Source of the DNA: Burkholderiaceae bacterium | GTDB taxonomy: Bacteria > Pseudomonadota > Gammaproteobacteria > Burkholderiales > Burkholderiaceae_E | Length of the DNA: 49,894 nucleotides | NCBI GenBank assembly: GCA_024637395.1 | Contig: JAGXFG010000011.1 | Coordinates: 1-49,894, forward strand | Reading direction: 5' to 3' | Part shown: positions 26,831 to 35,917 of the stretch, piece by piece | How the letters are laid out: the number at the start of each line of letters is the position of its first letter | Position numbering within the stretch: position 1 is the stretch's first letter | Notes under the pieces: model-generated | Told to the model about the DNA's origin: nothing | The model's input: only the letters and a program-made list of their open reading frames with translations | The model's database searches: none | Translations under genes and position numbers: made by a program

Positions 26831-26842
26831 CCATGGTTGACA
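26825..26842. promoter_or_regulatory. Perfect 18-bp palindromic operator (probable MarR site)
   Basis: TGTCAACCATGGTTGACA is its own reverse complement. Related half-sites GGTTGACA (26789-26796) and TGTTGACC (26805-26812) lie just to the left, giving up to four half-sites in 54 bp. Size and symmetry fit a MarR dimer site, and it contains the -35 element of marR. Confidence 0.7.
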
Positions 26843-26879
26843 TGGTGGGGCGAGCGCCGGGCGGTGCCGCCACATTCCG

Positions 26880-26906
26880 TTGTATTCGCCCACTGAACCC
26901 TATAAT
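26880..26906 (+). promoter_or_regulatory. Promoter of etfB-etfA
   Basis: A perfect -10 TATAAT lies at 26901-26906. The best -35 is TTGTAT at 26880-26885 with a short 15-bp spacer. Transcription would begin near 26913, about 25 nt before etfB. The marR-side palindrome lies about 40 bp upstream of this -35, a position where a bound regulator could act. Confidence 0.6.
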
Positions 26907-26936
26907 TCCCGGGATAACCCCATTGCGAGTCTGTCC

Positions 26937-27686
26937 ATGAAGATCATTGTGCCGGTCAAACGTGTCGTCGACTACAACGTGAAAGTTCGGGTCAAGAGTG
27001 ACCAGAGCGGGGTCGACATCGCCAACGTCAAGATGTCGATGAACCCGTTCGACGAGATCGCCATCGAGGAGGCTGTGCGCCTGCGCGAAAAGGGCGTTGC
27101 CACCGAGGTGATCGCAGTGTCGTGCGGATTGCCTTCCTGCCAGGAAACGCTGCGCACCGCGATGGCGATCGGCGCCGACCGCGCGATCCTGGTCGAGACC
27201 GACGTCGAGTTGCAGCCGCTGGCCGTGGCCAAGCTGCTCAAGGCAGTGGTCGAGCGGGAGCAGCCGCAACTGGTGATCCTGGGCAAGCAGGCGATCGACG
27301 ACGACGCCAACCAGACTGGCCAGATGCTCGCGGCGCTCGCGGGCATGGCGCAGGCCGCATTTGCGTCCAAGGTCGAAGTGGCCGACGGCAAGGCGACTGT
27401 GACGCGGGAAGTGGACGGCGGGCTGGAAACCCTCTCGATCAAGCTGCCGGCGGTGATCACCGCCGATCTGCGGCTCAACGAGCCGCGTTACGTGACCTTG
27501 CCCAACATCATGAAGGCCAAGAAGAAGCAGCTCGACGTGCTCAAGCCGGCTGATCTCGGCGTCGATGTCGCGCCGCGCCTGAAAACACTGAAGGTTACGC
27601 CGCCGCCAGCGCGCAAGGCCGGGATCAAGGTGGCCGACGTCGCCGCTCTGGTCGAGAAATTGCGCAATGAAGCCAAGGTCATCTGA
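26937..27686 (+). CDS. etfB: EtfB, electron transfer flavoprotein beta subunit
   Basis: EtfB with EtfA accepts electrons from acyl-CoA dehydrogenases and passes them to ETF-quinone oxidoreductase. The 249-residue protein starts [17 protein letters not shown], the family N-terminus, and contains the AMP-binding stretch [22 protein letters not shown] at 26937 is used; an upstream in-frame ATG would place the start upstream of the probable promoter -10. The etfA gene follows 15 bp later, then an acyl-CoA dehydrogenase gene, so substrate enzyme and electron acceptor are encoded together. Confidence 0.97.
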   Translation: MKIIVPVKRVVDYNVKVRVKSDQSGVDIANVKMSMNPFDEIAIEEAVRLREKGVATEVIAVSCGLPSCQETLRTAMAIGADRAILVETDVELQPLAVAKLLKAVVEREQPQLVILGKQAIDDDANQTGQMLAALAGMAQAAFASKVEVADGKATVTREVDGGLETLSIKLPAVITADLRLNEPRYVTLPNIMKAKKKQLDVLKPADLGVDVAPRLKTLKVTPPPARKAGIKVADVAALVEKLRNEAKVI

Positions 27687-27701
27687 ACAGAGGTCCATGA
27701 A

Positions 27702-28637
<936 letters not shown>

Positions 28638-28649
28638 CGCAGAGCAGGC

Positions 28650-28667
28650 GGGGCGGTATTACGCCCC
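28650..28667 (+). terminator. Hairpin between etfA and the acyl-CoA dehydrogenase gene
   Basis: GGGGCG and CGCCCC form a 6-bp stem around GTATTA, 12 bp after the etfA stop. There is no T-run, so it is likely only a partial terminator or an mRNA-stabilising hairpin that sets different levels of ETF and dehydrogenase. Confidence 0.4.
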
Positions 28668-28719
28668 GTCGCACCGCAGCCCACGCAGACGGGCGACACG
28701 GTAATGAACGGAGACGGCA

Positions 28720-30546
28720 ATGTCGTATCGCGCACCCCTTAACGAGATGCTGTTCACGCTGCGCCATGTCGCGGCGATCGACACGATTGCGGCCCTGCCG
28801 GGGCTCGAGGATTCGAATTTCGAAACCGCCCAGGCAGTGCTCGAGGAGTGCGCGCGGTTCAACAGCGAGGTCATTGCACCGCTCAATCATTCCGGCGATA
28901 TCGAACCAGCGACGCTGGCCGATGGAGTCGTGACCACCTCGCCCGGCTTTCGCAGCGCCTTCGAGCAATTCGGCGCGGCGGGCTGGCAGGGCATCCAGCA
29001 CTCGGCGGAACATGGCGGACAGGGCCTCGCGAAGCTCGTCGCCACCCCGTGCATGGAGATGCTCCACGCCGCCAACATGTCGTTCGCCCTCGCGCCACTG
29101 TTGACCGATGGGGCAATCGAGGCGCTGATCGTGGCTGGATCGCCAGAGCAGCAGGCCAGTTTCGTGCCCAACATGGTCGCCGGCAAGTGGACCGGGACCA
29201 TGAATCTCACCGAGTCGCAGGCCGGTTCCGACCTCGCCGTGGTGCGCACCCGTGCGACACCGCAGGCCGACGGCAGCTACCGGATCTTCGGCGAGAAGAT
29301 CTTCATCACCTACGGCGAGCACGACCTCGCCGAGAACATCATCCACCTCGTGCTGGCCCGCATCGATGGCGCACCCCCGGGAGTCAAGGGCATCTCGCTG
29401 TTCGTGGTGCCCAAGTTCCTGGTCGGCGATGACGGTTCGCTGGGCGAGCGCAACGACGTCTGGTGCCCGTCGATCGAGCACAAGCTCGGCATCAAGGCCA
29501 GTCCCACCTCCGTGCTGCTCTTTGGCGACGGCAAGTTTCCGGTCGGATCGGCCGGGGACGAGACAGCGGGCGCGATCGGCTATCTGGTCGGCAAGGAAAA
29601 CCGCGGTCTCGAGCACATGTTCGTGATGATGAATGCCGCCCGTTTCGGGGTCGGCCTCCAGGGTGTGGCGATCAGCGATCGCGCCTACCAGAAGGCGCTC
29701 GGCTATGCGCGCGAACGCACCCAGTCGCGCGACATCGCTGGTTCAAGCGGGCCGGTGACCATCATCCATCACCCCGATGTACGCCGGATGCTGATGACCA
29801 TGAAGGCTGGCACCGAAGCGATGCGCGCGCTGGCCTATTTCACGGCGGCCGCCAGCGACCAGGCGGCGCACGCCGCCGATGGCGACGAACGCGCCCGGAG
29901 CCAGGCGCTCTACGAGTACCTGGTCCCGATCGTCAAGGGTTGGTCAACCGAGATGGCGGTTGAAATTGCCTCGCTCGGCGTGCAGGTGCACGGCGGGATG
30001 GGATTCGTCGAGGAGACCGGCGCTGCCCAGTACTACCGCGACGCCCGCATCCTGCCGATCTACGAGGGCACGACCGCGATCCAGGCCAATGACCTGATCG
30101 GACGCAAGACCGTGCGCGACGCCGGAGCCACGGCCCGCGTGCTGATCGCCGCAATCCGGGCCACCGAGGAGGAACTGGACGCGCGCAGCGGCGAACATTT
30201 CGCGGTGATCGGCGAGCGCCTGGGCGCTGGCCGCGCCGCCCTCGAAGCGGTGGTCGAATTCGTGGTCCAGGAGTTTCGCAACGACATCCGCGCGGTTTTC
30301 GCGGGCAGCGTGCCCTATCTGCATCTGGCCGGGATCGTGCTGGGCGGCTGGCAGATGGCGCGCGCGGCACTGGCAGCCGATGACGAACTGCATGGCGATG
30401 GCGCCGATCAGGCCTTCCTGAACGCGAAGATCGCCACCGCGCGCTTCTACGCCGATCACCTGCTGACCCGGGCTCCGGGGCTGGGCACCACGGTGGTCGC
30501 CGGCGCTGCCGGGGTGCTGGCGCTCGACGAGGAGCAGTTCGGCTAG
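28720..30546 (+). CDS. Acyl-CoA dehydrogenase, large (about 600-residue) DmdC-like type
   Basis: The enzyme oxidises an acyl-CoA to the 2-enoyl-CoA with FAD, passing electrons to ETF. The 608-residue protein has a short extra N-terminal segment, the acyl-CoA dehydrogenase N and middle domains (MNLTESQAGSDLAVVRT near residue 165), the helical C domain with catalytic Glu449 in YEGTTAIQ, and an added C-terminal domain of about 130 residues. This build is shared with 3-methylmercaptopropionyl-CoA dehydrogenase DmdC and many acyl-CoA dehydrogenases of unassigned specificity, so the substrate cannot be named. GGAG lies 7 nt before the ATG. It follows etfBA. Confidence 0.92.
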   Translation: MSYRAPLNEMLFTLRHVAAIDTIAALPGLEDSNFETAQAVLEECARFNSEVIAPLNHSGDIEPATLADGVVTTSPGFRSAFEQFGAAGWQGIQHSAEHGGQGLAKLVATPCMEMLHAANMSFALAPLLTDGAIEALIVAGSPEQQASFVPNMVAGKWTGTMNLTESQAGSDLAVVRTRATPQADGSYRIFGEKIFITYGEHDLAENIIHLVLARIDGAPPGVKGISLFVVPKFLVGDDGSLGERNDVWCPSIEHKLGIKASPTSVLLFGDGKFPVGSAGDETAGAIGYLVGKENRGLEHMFVMMNAARFGVGLQGVAISDRAYQKALGYARERTQSRDIAGSSGPVTIIHHPDVRRMLMTMKAGTEAMRALAYFTAAASDQAAHAADGDERARSQALYEYLVPIVKGWSTEMAVEIASLGVQVHGGMGFVEETGAAQYYRDARILPIYEGTTAIQANDLIGRKTVRDAGATARVLIAAIRATEEELDARSGEHFAVIGERLGAGRAALEAVVEFVVQEFRNDIRAVFAGSVPYLHLAGIVLGGWQMARAALAADDELHGDGADQAFLNAKIATARFYADHLLTRAPGLGTTVVAGAAGVLALDEEQFG

Positions 30547-30566
30547 GCGACTGGGGCCAGCGCCGT

Positions 30567-30596
30567 TTGCCGTGGACGCCCGCTGGGCCGTATAAT
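30567..30596 (+). promoter_or_regulatory. Promoter of the rpsP-rimM-trmD-rplS operon
   Basis: A -35-like TTGCCG at 30567-30572 and a perfect -10 TATAAT at 30591-30596 are 18 bp apart. Transcription would start near 30603, giving a leader of about 53 nt before rpsP. Confidence 0.65.
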
Positions 30597-30608
30597 GAGC
30601 AGTTCTCC

Positions 30609-30627
30609 GCCGCGTGTTTCACGCGGC
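30609..30627 (+). repeat. 8-bp hairpin in the rpsP mRNA leader
   Basis: GCCGCGTG and CACGCGGC form a perfect 8-bp stem with a TTT loop, starting about six bases after the predicted transcription start and followed by CTTTACCGTTT. It may protect the 5' end of the ribosomal protein mRNA, act as an attenuator, or terminate read-through from the acyl-CoA dehydrogenase gene. Confidence 0.55.
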
Positions 30628-30655
30628 CTTTACCGTTTAACGCAGAGGAAACCGC

Positions 30656-30910
30656 ATGGTCGTCATCCGCCTGTCCCGCGGCGGGGCCAAGAAGCGCCCG
30701 TTCTACAACATCGTTGCAACCGACAAGCGTAATCGTCGCGATGGCCGCTTTCTGGAGCGCCTCGGGTACTACAACCCGATCGCTACCGGCGGCGAATCGG
30801 AACTGGTAGTGGCCCTTGATCGTGTCGCGTTCTGGAAAGAGCGCGGCGCCCAGGTTACCGACACGGTCGGTCGCCTGCTCGATCAGGCGGCCAAGAAAGC
30901 GCCGGTCTGA
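30656..30910 (+). CDS. rpsP: 30S ribosomal protein S16
   Basis: S16 is a small-subunit assembly protein. The 84-residue sequence has the standard start [20 protein letters not shown] and the block [14 protein letters not shown] good ribosome binding site, AGAGGAA, lies 5 nt before the ATG. It is the first gene of the conserved operon with rimM, trmD and rplS. Confidence 0.99.
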   Translation: MVVIRLSRGGAKKRPFYNIVATDKRNRRDGRFLERLGYYNPIATGGESELVVALDRVAFWKERGAQVTDTVGRLLDQAAKKAPV

Positions 30911-30917
30911 GCAGCCT

Positions 30918-31565
30918 GTGAACGTGGGCTCGCCGCCGCGTCGGCCGAGCTCCGGTCAGGGGCGCTCGCTGCCCGCGCGATCGCGTCGTCGCCCAGCCAG
31001 CCCCGTCCAGAAGGCGCCGCTTGCTGCGCCAGTTCAATCCAACGAACCTGTTCCCGCTGACCTCGTCGAGGTCGGCCGGATAGTCGACGCCTATGGCCTG
31101 GCCGGCTGGGTCAAGATCGCGCCCCACGAACCCGCGCCGAGCTCGGTGCTGCGCGGGGTGCGCTGTTGCTGGCTAGCCCCCGCCGCTGCCGGTTCACGAC
31201 CGCAGCTGCGCGAGATCGCGGGGCTGCGGCTTCAGGGCTCCGCGCTGGTCGCCCAGATCGATGGTTGCGCCGATCGTGATGCTGCGCTGGCGCTCAAAGG
31301 CAGCACCTTATTCCTGAGCCGCGCCGACTTCCCGGCCACCGAACCCGATGAGTACTACTGGGTCGACCTGATCGGCTGCTCGGTTGCCGCCGGCGATGGC
31401 ACGGCATTCGGCACGGTCGCCGCGGTCGAGGATTTCGGAGCTGATCCGGTGCTGCGGGTGGTCGACGATGAGGGCGAGACCCTGATCCCGTTCGTCGCGG
31501 CCCACGTCGTGGCGGTCGATCTCGCTGCCCGCCGGATCGTGGTCGACTGGCGCCGCGATTACTGA
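30918..31565 (+). CDS. rimM: RimM, 16S rRNA processing/30S maturation factor, with N-terminal extension
   Basis: RimM binds the 30S head and S19 during late assembly. The canonical part begins near residue 45 with LVEVGRIVDAYGLAGWVKI, and the C-terminal PRC-barrel domain holds EYYWVDLIGC and LIPFVAAHVVAVD. The start is GTG at 30918, 7 bp after rpsP, giving 215 residues. This adds about 40 Arg-, Ser- and Pro-rich residues in front of the usual start; there is no ATG or GTG nearer the domain, so the extension is probably translated. Basic tails on ribosome factors can help bind rRNA, but no role is shown. Confidence 0.94.
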   Translation: MNVGSPPRRPSSGQGRSLPARSRRRPASPVQKAPLAAPVQSNEPVPADLVEVGRIVDAYGLAGWVKIAPHEPAPSSVLRGVRCCWLAPAAAGSRPQLREIAGLRLQGSALVAQIDGCADRDAALALKGSTLFLSRADFPATEPDEYYWVDLIGCSVAAGDGTAFGTVAAVEDFGADPVLRVVDDEGETLIPFVAAHVVAVDLAARRIVVDWRRDY

Positions 31566-31577
31566 GGACCGGATCCA

Positions 31578-32363
31578 GTGACCGACCCAGCCTTGCCGGC
31601 CGCGCTGCGCGTCGACGTCATTACGCTGTTCCCCGAGATGTTCGACGCCATCGCGGCGCACGGCATTAGCGCACGGGCGCTGAGCCGCGGCCTCTGGTCG
31701 CTGACGCGCTGGAACCCGCGCGACTTTGTCAGCGATCCCCATCGCACGGTCGACGACCGGCCCTATGGCGGCGGACCGGGGATGGTGATGCTGGCCGAGC
31801 CGCTGCTGGCCGCGATCGGGGCTGCCCGTGCGGCCCAGGGCGCGAACCCCGGCCCGGTGATCTATCTCTCGCCCCAGGGGCGCCAGCTCGACCATGAGCG
31901 CGTACTCGAGTTGGCCGCGCTGCCGGCGCTGACCCTGCTCGCCGGTCGCTACGAGGCGGTGGACCAGCGCCTGATCGAGCGCTCGGTCGACGAGGAGATC
32001 GCCATCGGCGATTTCGTGGTCTCGGGCGGGGAACTCCCGGCGATGATGCTGGTAGACGCGGTGGTTCGCCATCTGCCGGGCGCGACCAACGACCCCGAAT
32101 CGGTGGTCTGCGATTCATTTGCCAACGGCTTGCTCGACTGCCCCCACTACACCCGGCCGGAAGTACTCGCTGGCGAACGGGTTCCCGAGGTGCTGGTCTC
32201 CGGGCACCACGCCCGGATTGCGCGCTGGCGGCGCGACCGCTCGCTGGAAGTGACGCTGGAGCGACGCCCCGAGCTGATCGAGCGGGCACGCCAGCGCGGC
32301 CTGCTCGATGCCGCCGACGAGCGCTTTCTCGCGGCGCTACTTGCGGAAAAGAATCGGCTATAA
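31578..32363 (+). CDS. trmD: TrmD, tRNA (guanine-37-N1)-methyltransferase
   Basis: TrmD methylates G37 of tRNAs with S-adenosylmethionine to prevent frameshifting. The 261-residue SPOUT protein has VITLFPEMF near the N-terminus, [13 protein letters not shown], the trefoil knot strands [12 protein letters not shown] and [13 protein letters not shown], and the C-terminal DNA-like helical domain with [15 protein letters not shown]. The start is GTG. It lies 12 bp after rimM. The final helix is longer and more basic than strictly needed but normal for proteobacteria. Confidence 0.98.
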   Translation: MTDPALPAALRVDVITLFPEMFDAIAAHGISARALSRGLWSLTRWNPRDFVSDPHRTVDDRPYGGGPGMVMLAEPLLAAIGAARAAQGANPGPVIYLSPQGRQLDHERVLELAALPALTLLAGRYEAVDQRLIERSVDEEIAIGDFVVSGGELPAMMLVDAVVRHLPGATNDPESVVCDSFANGLLDCPHYTRPEVLAGERVPEVLVSGHHARIARWRRDRSLEVTLERRPELIERARQRGLLDAADERFLAALLAEKNRL

Positions 32364-32481
32364 TTATCCGCTTTGCTACTTTCGCGGCCGATAATCCGCT
32401 GCAAAGTGGCGCTCCATCCTCTGCCCGGGCGACAATCCATCGACCCAAAAGTCCCGTGGCATGATGGCAACAGGAGTTGTC

Positions 32482-32862
32482 ATGGATCTGATCCAAGAAC
32501 TTGAACAAGAGGAAATTGCCCGTCTGGGCGCGGTGATCCCGGAATTCGCCCCTGGCGACACGGTGATCGTCAGTGTCAACGTGGTTGAAGGCGCGCGCAA
32601 GCGGGTCCAGGCCTTCGAGGGCGTGGTAATTGCCAAGCGCAATCGCGGCCTGAACTCCTCGTTTATCGTCCGCAAGATCTCGTCGGGCGAAGGCGTCGAG
32701 CGCACCTTCCAGCTTCATTCGCCGATCATCGCCGGTATCGAGGTCAAGCGCCGCGGCGACGTCCGCCGCGCGAAGCTCTACTACCTGCGCGACCGTTCCG
32801 GCAAGTCGGCGCGGATCAAGGAAAAGCTGCCGAGTCGCATCAAGAAAGCGACAGCGGTGTGA
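32482..32862 (+). CDS. rplS: 50S ribosomal protein L19
   Basis: L19 sits at the subunit interface of the ribosome. The 126-residue protein contains the conserved [16 protein letters not shown] and the late block [20 protein letters not shown]. The ATG at 32482 is chosen because AGGAG lies 6 nt upstream; an open frame begins 21 bp earlier without support. It closes the S16 operon and is followed directly by an intrinsic terminator. Confidence 0.98.
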   Translation: MDLIQELEQEEIARLGAVIPEFAPGDTVIVSVNVVEGARKRVQAFEGVVIAKRNRGLNSSFIVRKISSGEGVERTFQLHSPIIAGIEVKRRGDVRRAKLYYLRDRSGKSARIKEKLPSRIKKATAV

Positions 32863-32868
32863 TCCAAC

Positions 32869-32897
32869 GAAGGCGCCCGCGGGCGCCTTCTTCGTTT
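32869..32897 (+). terminator. Rho-independent terminator after rplS
   Basis: GAAGGCGCCC (32869-32878) and GGGCGCCTTC (32881-32890) form a 10-bp stem, in practice with a four-base loop. TTCGTTT follows. It begins 6 bp after the rplS stop and ends about 13 bp before the next start codon. Confidence 0.85.
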
Positions 32898-32909
32898 CCG
32901 GAGCCACCT

Positions 32910-33593
32910 GTGCTGCCCACTTTCGACCCCCGGCAGGTTCCGATCGAGACGGGAACAGATGAACTCGCCGCGATCAGCGCCGAAGCGCTCTCGCCGGCGG
33001 CCCTGCGCAGCCGGTTTCTTTCCCCACCGGACTGGCAGCCGGAGATGCGGGGCGACCGGGCGCGGGCGCTGCAGGCGGCCACGCGGCCTGCGTCGGTGCT
33101 CATTGCCGTTGTTACCCATGCTGCGGTTCCGAGCATCCTGCTGACGCAGCGCACCGCGCACCTGAAACACCATTCCGGCCAGATCGCGTTCCCCGGTGGC
33201 AGTGCCGAAGCGCACGATCTCAGCGCGGTGGCCACGGCGCTGCGCGAGACCCGCGAGGAGATCGGCCTCAACCCCGAGCAAGTCGAAATCATCGGCAGCA
33301 TGCCCAAGTACCACACGGTCACCGGCTACCTGGTAACGCCGGTGGTAGGACTGGTCACGCCGGGCTTCACGCTGCTGCCCGATCCAGCCGAAGTCGCCGA
33401 GGTATTCGAAGTTCCGTTAGGATTCCTGATGGACCCGCGCAACCATCAGCGCCGCCGGATAGTCATCGACGCCGCCGAGCGGACTTTCTTTTCGATGCCC
33501 TACCGGCCGTCGGCCGAGCGCGGTGAGTATTTCATCTGGGGAGCGACCGCGGCGATGCTGCGCAACCTCTTCCGGTTCCTGAGCGCCGCCTGA
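32910..33593 (+). CDS. CoA pyrophosphatase (NudL-type Nudix hydrolase)
   Basis: This Nudix enzyme splits CoA into 3',5'-ADP and phosphopantetheine. The 227-residue protein has the UPF0035 signature region TQRTAHLKHHSGQIAFPGG followed by the Nudix helix with RETREEIG (residues 112-119). The start is placed at GTG 32910, because GGAG lies 6 nt upstream and the longer open frame would put the rplS terminator inside the coding region. The transcript must read through that terminator or start within it. Confidence 0.9.
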   Translation: MLPTFDPRQVPIETGTDELAAISAEALSPAALRSRFLSPPDWQPEMRGDRARALQAATRPASVLIAVVTHAAVPSILLTQRTAHLKHHSGQIAFPGGSAEAHDLSAVATALRETREEIGLNPEQVEIIGSMPKYHTVTGYLVTPVVGLVTPGFTLLPDPAEVAEVFEVPLGFLMDPRNHQRRRIVIDAAERTFFSMPYRPSAERGEYFIWGATAAMLRNLFRFLSAA

Positions 33594-33627
33594 GACGCAA
33601 GGCTGCCCGCCCGAGAAGGAGACGAAC

Positions 33628-34668
33628 ATGGGTTTCATCGCATTGATCTTCGCGCTGCTGATCGAGCAGGGTCGGCCGTTGCCGCAGGACAACCTGGTCT
33701 ATCGCGCTTCATCCACGCTGGCCAGCTCGCTGCGCCAGATGACCGACGCCGGGCGGGAGTATCAGGGGATAGTCGGCTGGGCATTCGTCATCGGCATAGT
33801 GCTGGCGCTTACGCTGATCGTCGAATGGCTGGCGGCGGCGATCCATCCGCTGGCGGTCTTCGTGCTGCACGTCCTGGTGCTTTATCTGACGGTCGGTTTT
33901 CGCCAGTTCAGCCGCTCCTTCAGCGAAATCCAGATTGCGCTGGCTGCGGGCAACGTCGCCACGGCCCACGCGACCGTCGAGCAATGGACTGCCCCGCCCG
34001 GGGCGAGCGCGGCCGATGCCGGCGAGCCGGTCGATCTTGGAGTCAGCGAAATCTGTCGGCGGGCGATCGCGCACGCACTGGTGGCTTCCCAGCGCCACGT
34101 GTTTGGGCCGCTGTTCTGGTACGTGCTGGTGCCGGGCGTGGCCGGACCGATCCTCTACCGGCTGGCCGAGCTGCTGGCGCGGCACTGGTCGGGCGAAGCT
34201 GCCGGGAGCGACGGCTCGGCCGATGCCGAAGAGCGCGAGATTGCGGTGTTGGTGCCGGTCGCGGTGGCCGATGAACCGGCGCCGGCAGTGCCGCACGTCT
34301 ACGGTAGTTTTGCGCGCCGGGTATACGGCTGGATCGACTGGATTCCGGTGCGCCTGAGCGCCGCCGGCTTCGCGGTGGTCGGCAACTTCGAGGACGCGAT
34401 CTACTGCTGGCGCGGCGCGGTCGCGGCTGGCACTGGCAGCGACCAGCGCTCGATGCTGATCGCAGTCGGCGGCGGGGCGCTCGGCCTGCGCATCGCAGAT
34501 CCCGAGCTGGAAGCGCGCTGGGCCCAGGGCGAGGCTGCATTCGAGTGGTCGGGCGCCGAGCCCGATGCCACCGGCCTGAATAGTGCGGTCGGCCTGGTCT
34601 GGCGTTCGGTGGTGCTGTGGATCGGGCTGTTCGCGATGCTCACCATCGCGGCCTGGCTGGGACGCTAG
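33628..34668 (+). CDS. CobD/CbiB-family (AmpE-like) membrane protein
   Basis: The 346-residue protein has four or five membrane helices (near residues 1-15, 48-68, 73-90, 155-180 and 325-344) and the family block VYGWIDWIPVRLSAAGFAVV. True CobD/CbiB attaches aminopropanol in cobalamin synthesis; no other cobalamin gene is nearby, and the neighbours match the betaproteobacterial locus where this protein is annotated as CobD/CbiB-like or AmpE-like. I do not assign a cobalamin function. GAAGGAGA precedes the ATG. It converges on rsgA with a 9-bp gap. Confidence 0.82.
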   Translation: MGFIALIFALLIEQGRPLPQDNLVYRASSTLASSLRQMTDAGREYQGIVGWAFVIGIVLALTLIVEWLAAAIHPLAVFVLHVLVLYLTVGFRQFSRSFSEIQIALAAGNVATAHATVEQWTAPPGASAADAGEPVDLGVSEICRRAIAHALVASQRHVFGPLFWYVLVPGVAGPILYRLAELLARHWSGEAAGSDGSADAEEREIAVLVPVAVADEPAPAVPHVYGSFARRVYGWIDWIPVRLSAAGFAVVGNFEDAIYCWRGAVAAGTGSDQRSMLIAVGGGALGLRIADPELEARWAQGEAAFEWSGAEPDATGLNSAVGLVWRSVVLWIGLFAMLTIAAWLGR

Positions 34669-34677
34669 CGGCCTCGT

Positions 34678-35592
34678 TCAGTCGCGCCCCGCGAGCCGGC
34701 TGAACAGCAGGTAGCGAATCGGATCGATAGCGCCGCTTTCGAGCGCCGCGCGGATGGCGCAACCCGGCTCCTGGATGTGGCTGCAGTTGTGGAACCGGCA
34801 GCCGCCGATCAGCTCGGTGTACTCGGGCATGGCGTGCACCCGCTGAGAATCCGAGACGTGGGCCAGGCCAAAGGTCTGGAAACCCGGCGAGTCGACGATC
34901 GCGCCGCTGGGCGCCGTCTCCGAAGGGAGGTCGAACCACTTGCTGAACGTCGTGGTATGGCGTCCGGCGCAAAGCGCTGCCGAGATCTCGCGGGTCGCCA
35001 GCGCCGCGCCTGGCACCAGCGTGTTGACCAGCGTCGACTTGCCCATGCCCGACTCGCCCAGCAGGATGGTGTTGTGGCCGGTGAGGTACCGGGAAAGCGC
35101 CGCGCGCGTTTCCTGCGGGTGATCCCGGGCGGCGAGTTCGATAACCGGGTAGCCCAGGTCGCGGTAAACCTGCAGGCGCGGCGCGATCGCGGCCCAGGCG
35201 GTCGCGAGATCCGACTTGTTGGCTAGGATCAGTGCCGGGATCTCGGCGGTGGCGCACGCCAGCAGCATGCGCAGCAGCAGCTCCTCCGAAAAGCGCGGGT
35301 CGGAAGCGATCACGATCGCTGCCTGGTCAACGTTGGCCGCCAGCCGCTTGACGTTGTAGCGGTCGCTGCGGATCAGTTCTGAACGGCGCGACAGACCGCG
35401 CTCGATGACCGCCTGGTCGGCGCCGATCAGGCGAATCGTGACCTCGTCGCCGACGCAGAAATCGGTGCGTTTGCCGCGGGTTACCGCAACCCGGTCGGGG
35501 CCAGGAGCGTCGAGAGTGCGGACGTAGAACTGCCGGCCAAAGCTCGCGACGATGCGCGCGCGTTCAACGCGGGAGTCATTCGAAGAGGGCAT
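34678..35592 (-). CDS. rsgA: RsgA, circularly permuted ribosome small-subunit GTPase
   Basis: RsgA checks and releases factors from late 30S particles. The 304-residue protein has an N-terminal OB fold and the permuted motif order G4 (ANKSDL), G1 (GESGMGKST), G3 (DSPGF), then a C-terminal zinc segment with cysteines and histidines in GGCRFHNCSHIQEPGC. The ATG at 35592 is used, overlapping the stop of the pterin dehydratase gene by 17 bp; the longer frame upstream is not needed. The gene sits in one operon with that gene and the M48 protease. Confidence 0.96.
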   Translation of the reverse strand: MPSSNDSRVERARIVASFGRQFYVRTLDAPGPDRVAVTRGKRTDFCVGDEVTIRLIGADQAVIERGLSRRSELIRSDRYNVKRLAANVDQAAIVIASDPRFSEELLLRMLLACATAEIPALILANKSDLATAWAAIAPRLQVYRDLGYPVIELAARDHPQETRAALSRYLTGHNTILLGESGMGKSTLVNTLVPGAALATREISAALCAGRHTTTFSKWFDLPSETAPSGAIVDSPGFQTFGLAHVSDSQRVHAMPEYTELIGGCRFHNCSHIQEPGCAIRAALESGAIDPIRYLLFSRLAGRD

Positions 35593-35917
35593 CGGTCTTG
35601 GCCGCGCAGATGAAGTCGTTCTCGGAAAGCCCCCCCACCGAGTGGGTCTGCCAGCGAACGCCGCAGCGGTTGTAGCCAATGCTCAGGTCCGGATGGTGGT
35701 CTTCAGCGTGCACCATCTGCGCCAGAGCATTGACGAAGTCCATGACTTCGTGAAAGTCGGCAAACGAAAAGCTGCGCTCGATCGCGCCATCGCTAAACTG
35801 CCACTGCGCGAGCTCGGCGAGCTGGGCCTGGATCTCATCCGGCGCCAGGGCGTGGTTGGTTTCCTGCGTCCCGCAGCGTCGCGCGCACAACTGCGCGCGG
35901 GAAAGGATCGGTTTCAC
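35576..35917 (-). CDS. Pterin-4a-carbinolamine dehydratase (PhhB/PCD family)
   Basis: PCD proteins dehydrate 4a-hydroxytetrahydrobiopterin to regenerate the cofactor of aromatic amino acid hydroxylases. The 113-residue protein has the active-site histidines in AEDHHPDLSIGYN and the late motif THSVGGLSENDF. The start is GTG, overlapping the stop of the M48 protease gene (GTGA). No phenylalanine hydroxylase is nearby, and this family also has members in pterin-dependent steps of other kinds, so the physiological role is open. Confidence 0.92.
   Translation of the reverse strand: MKPILSRAQLCARRCGTQETNHALAPDEIQAQLAELAQWQFSDGAIERSFSFADFHEVMDFVNALAQMVHAEDHHPDLSIGYNRCGVRWQTHSVGGLSENDFICAAKTDALFE

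Noticed and set aside
33628-34668. Assignment as cobalamin biosynthesis CbiB
   Set aside because: Only family-level similarity is seen and no cobalamin gene is near, so a general CobD/CbiB-like call is safer.
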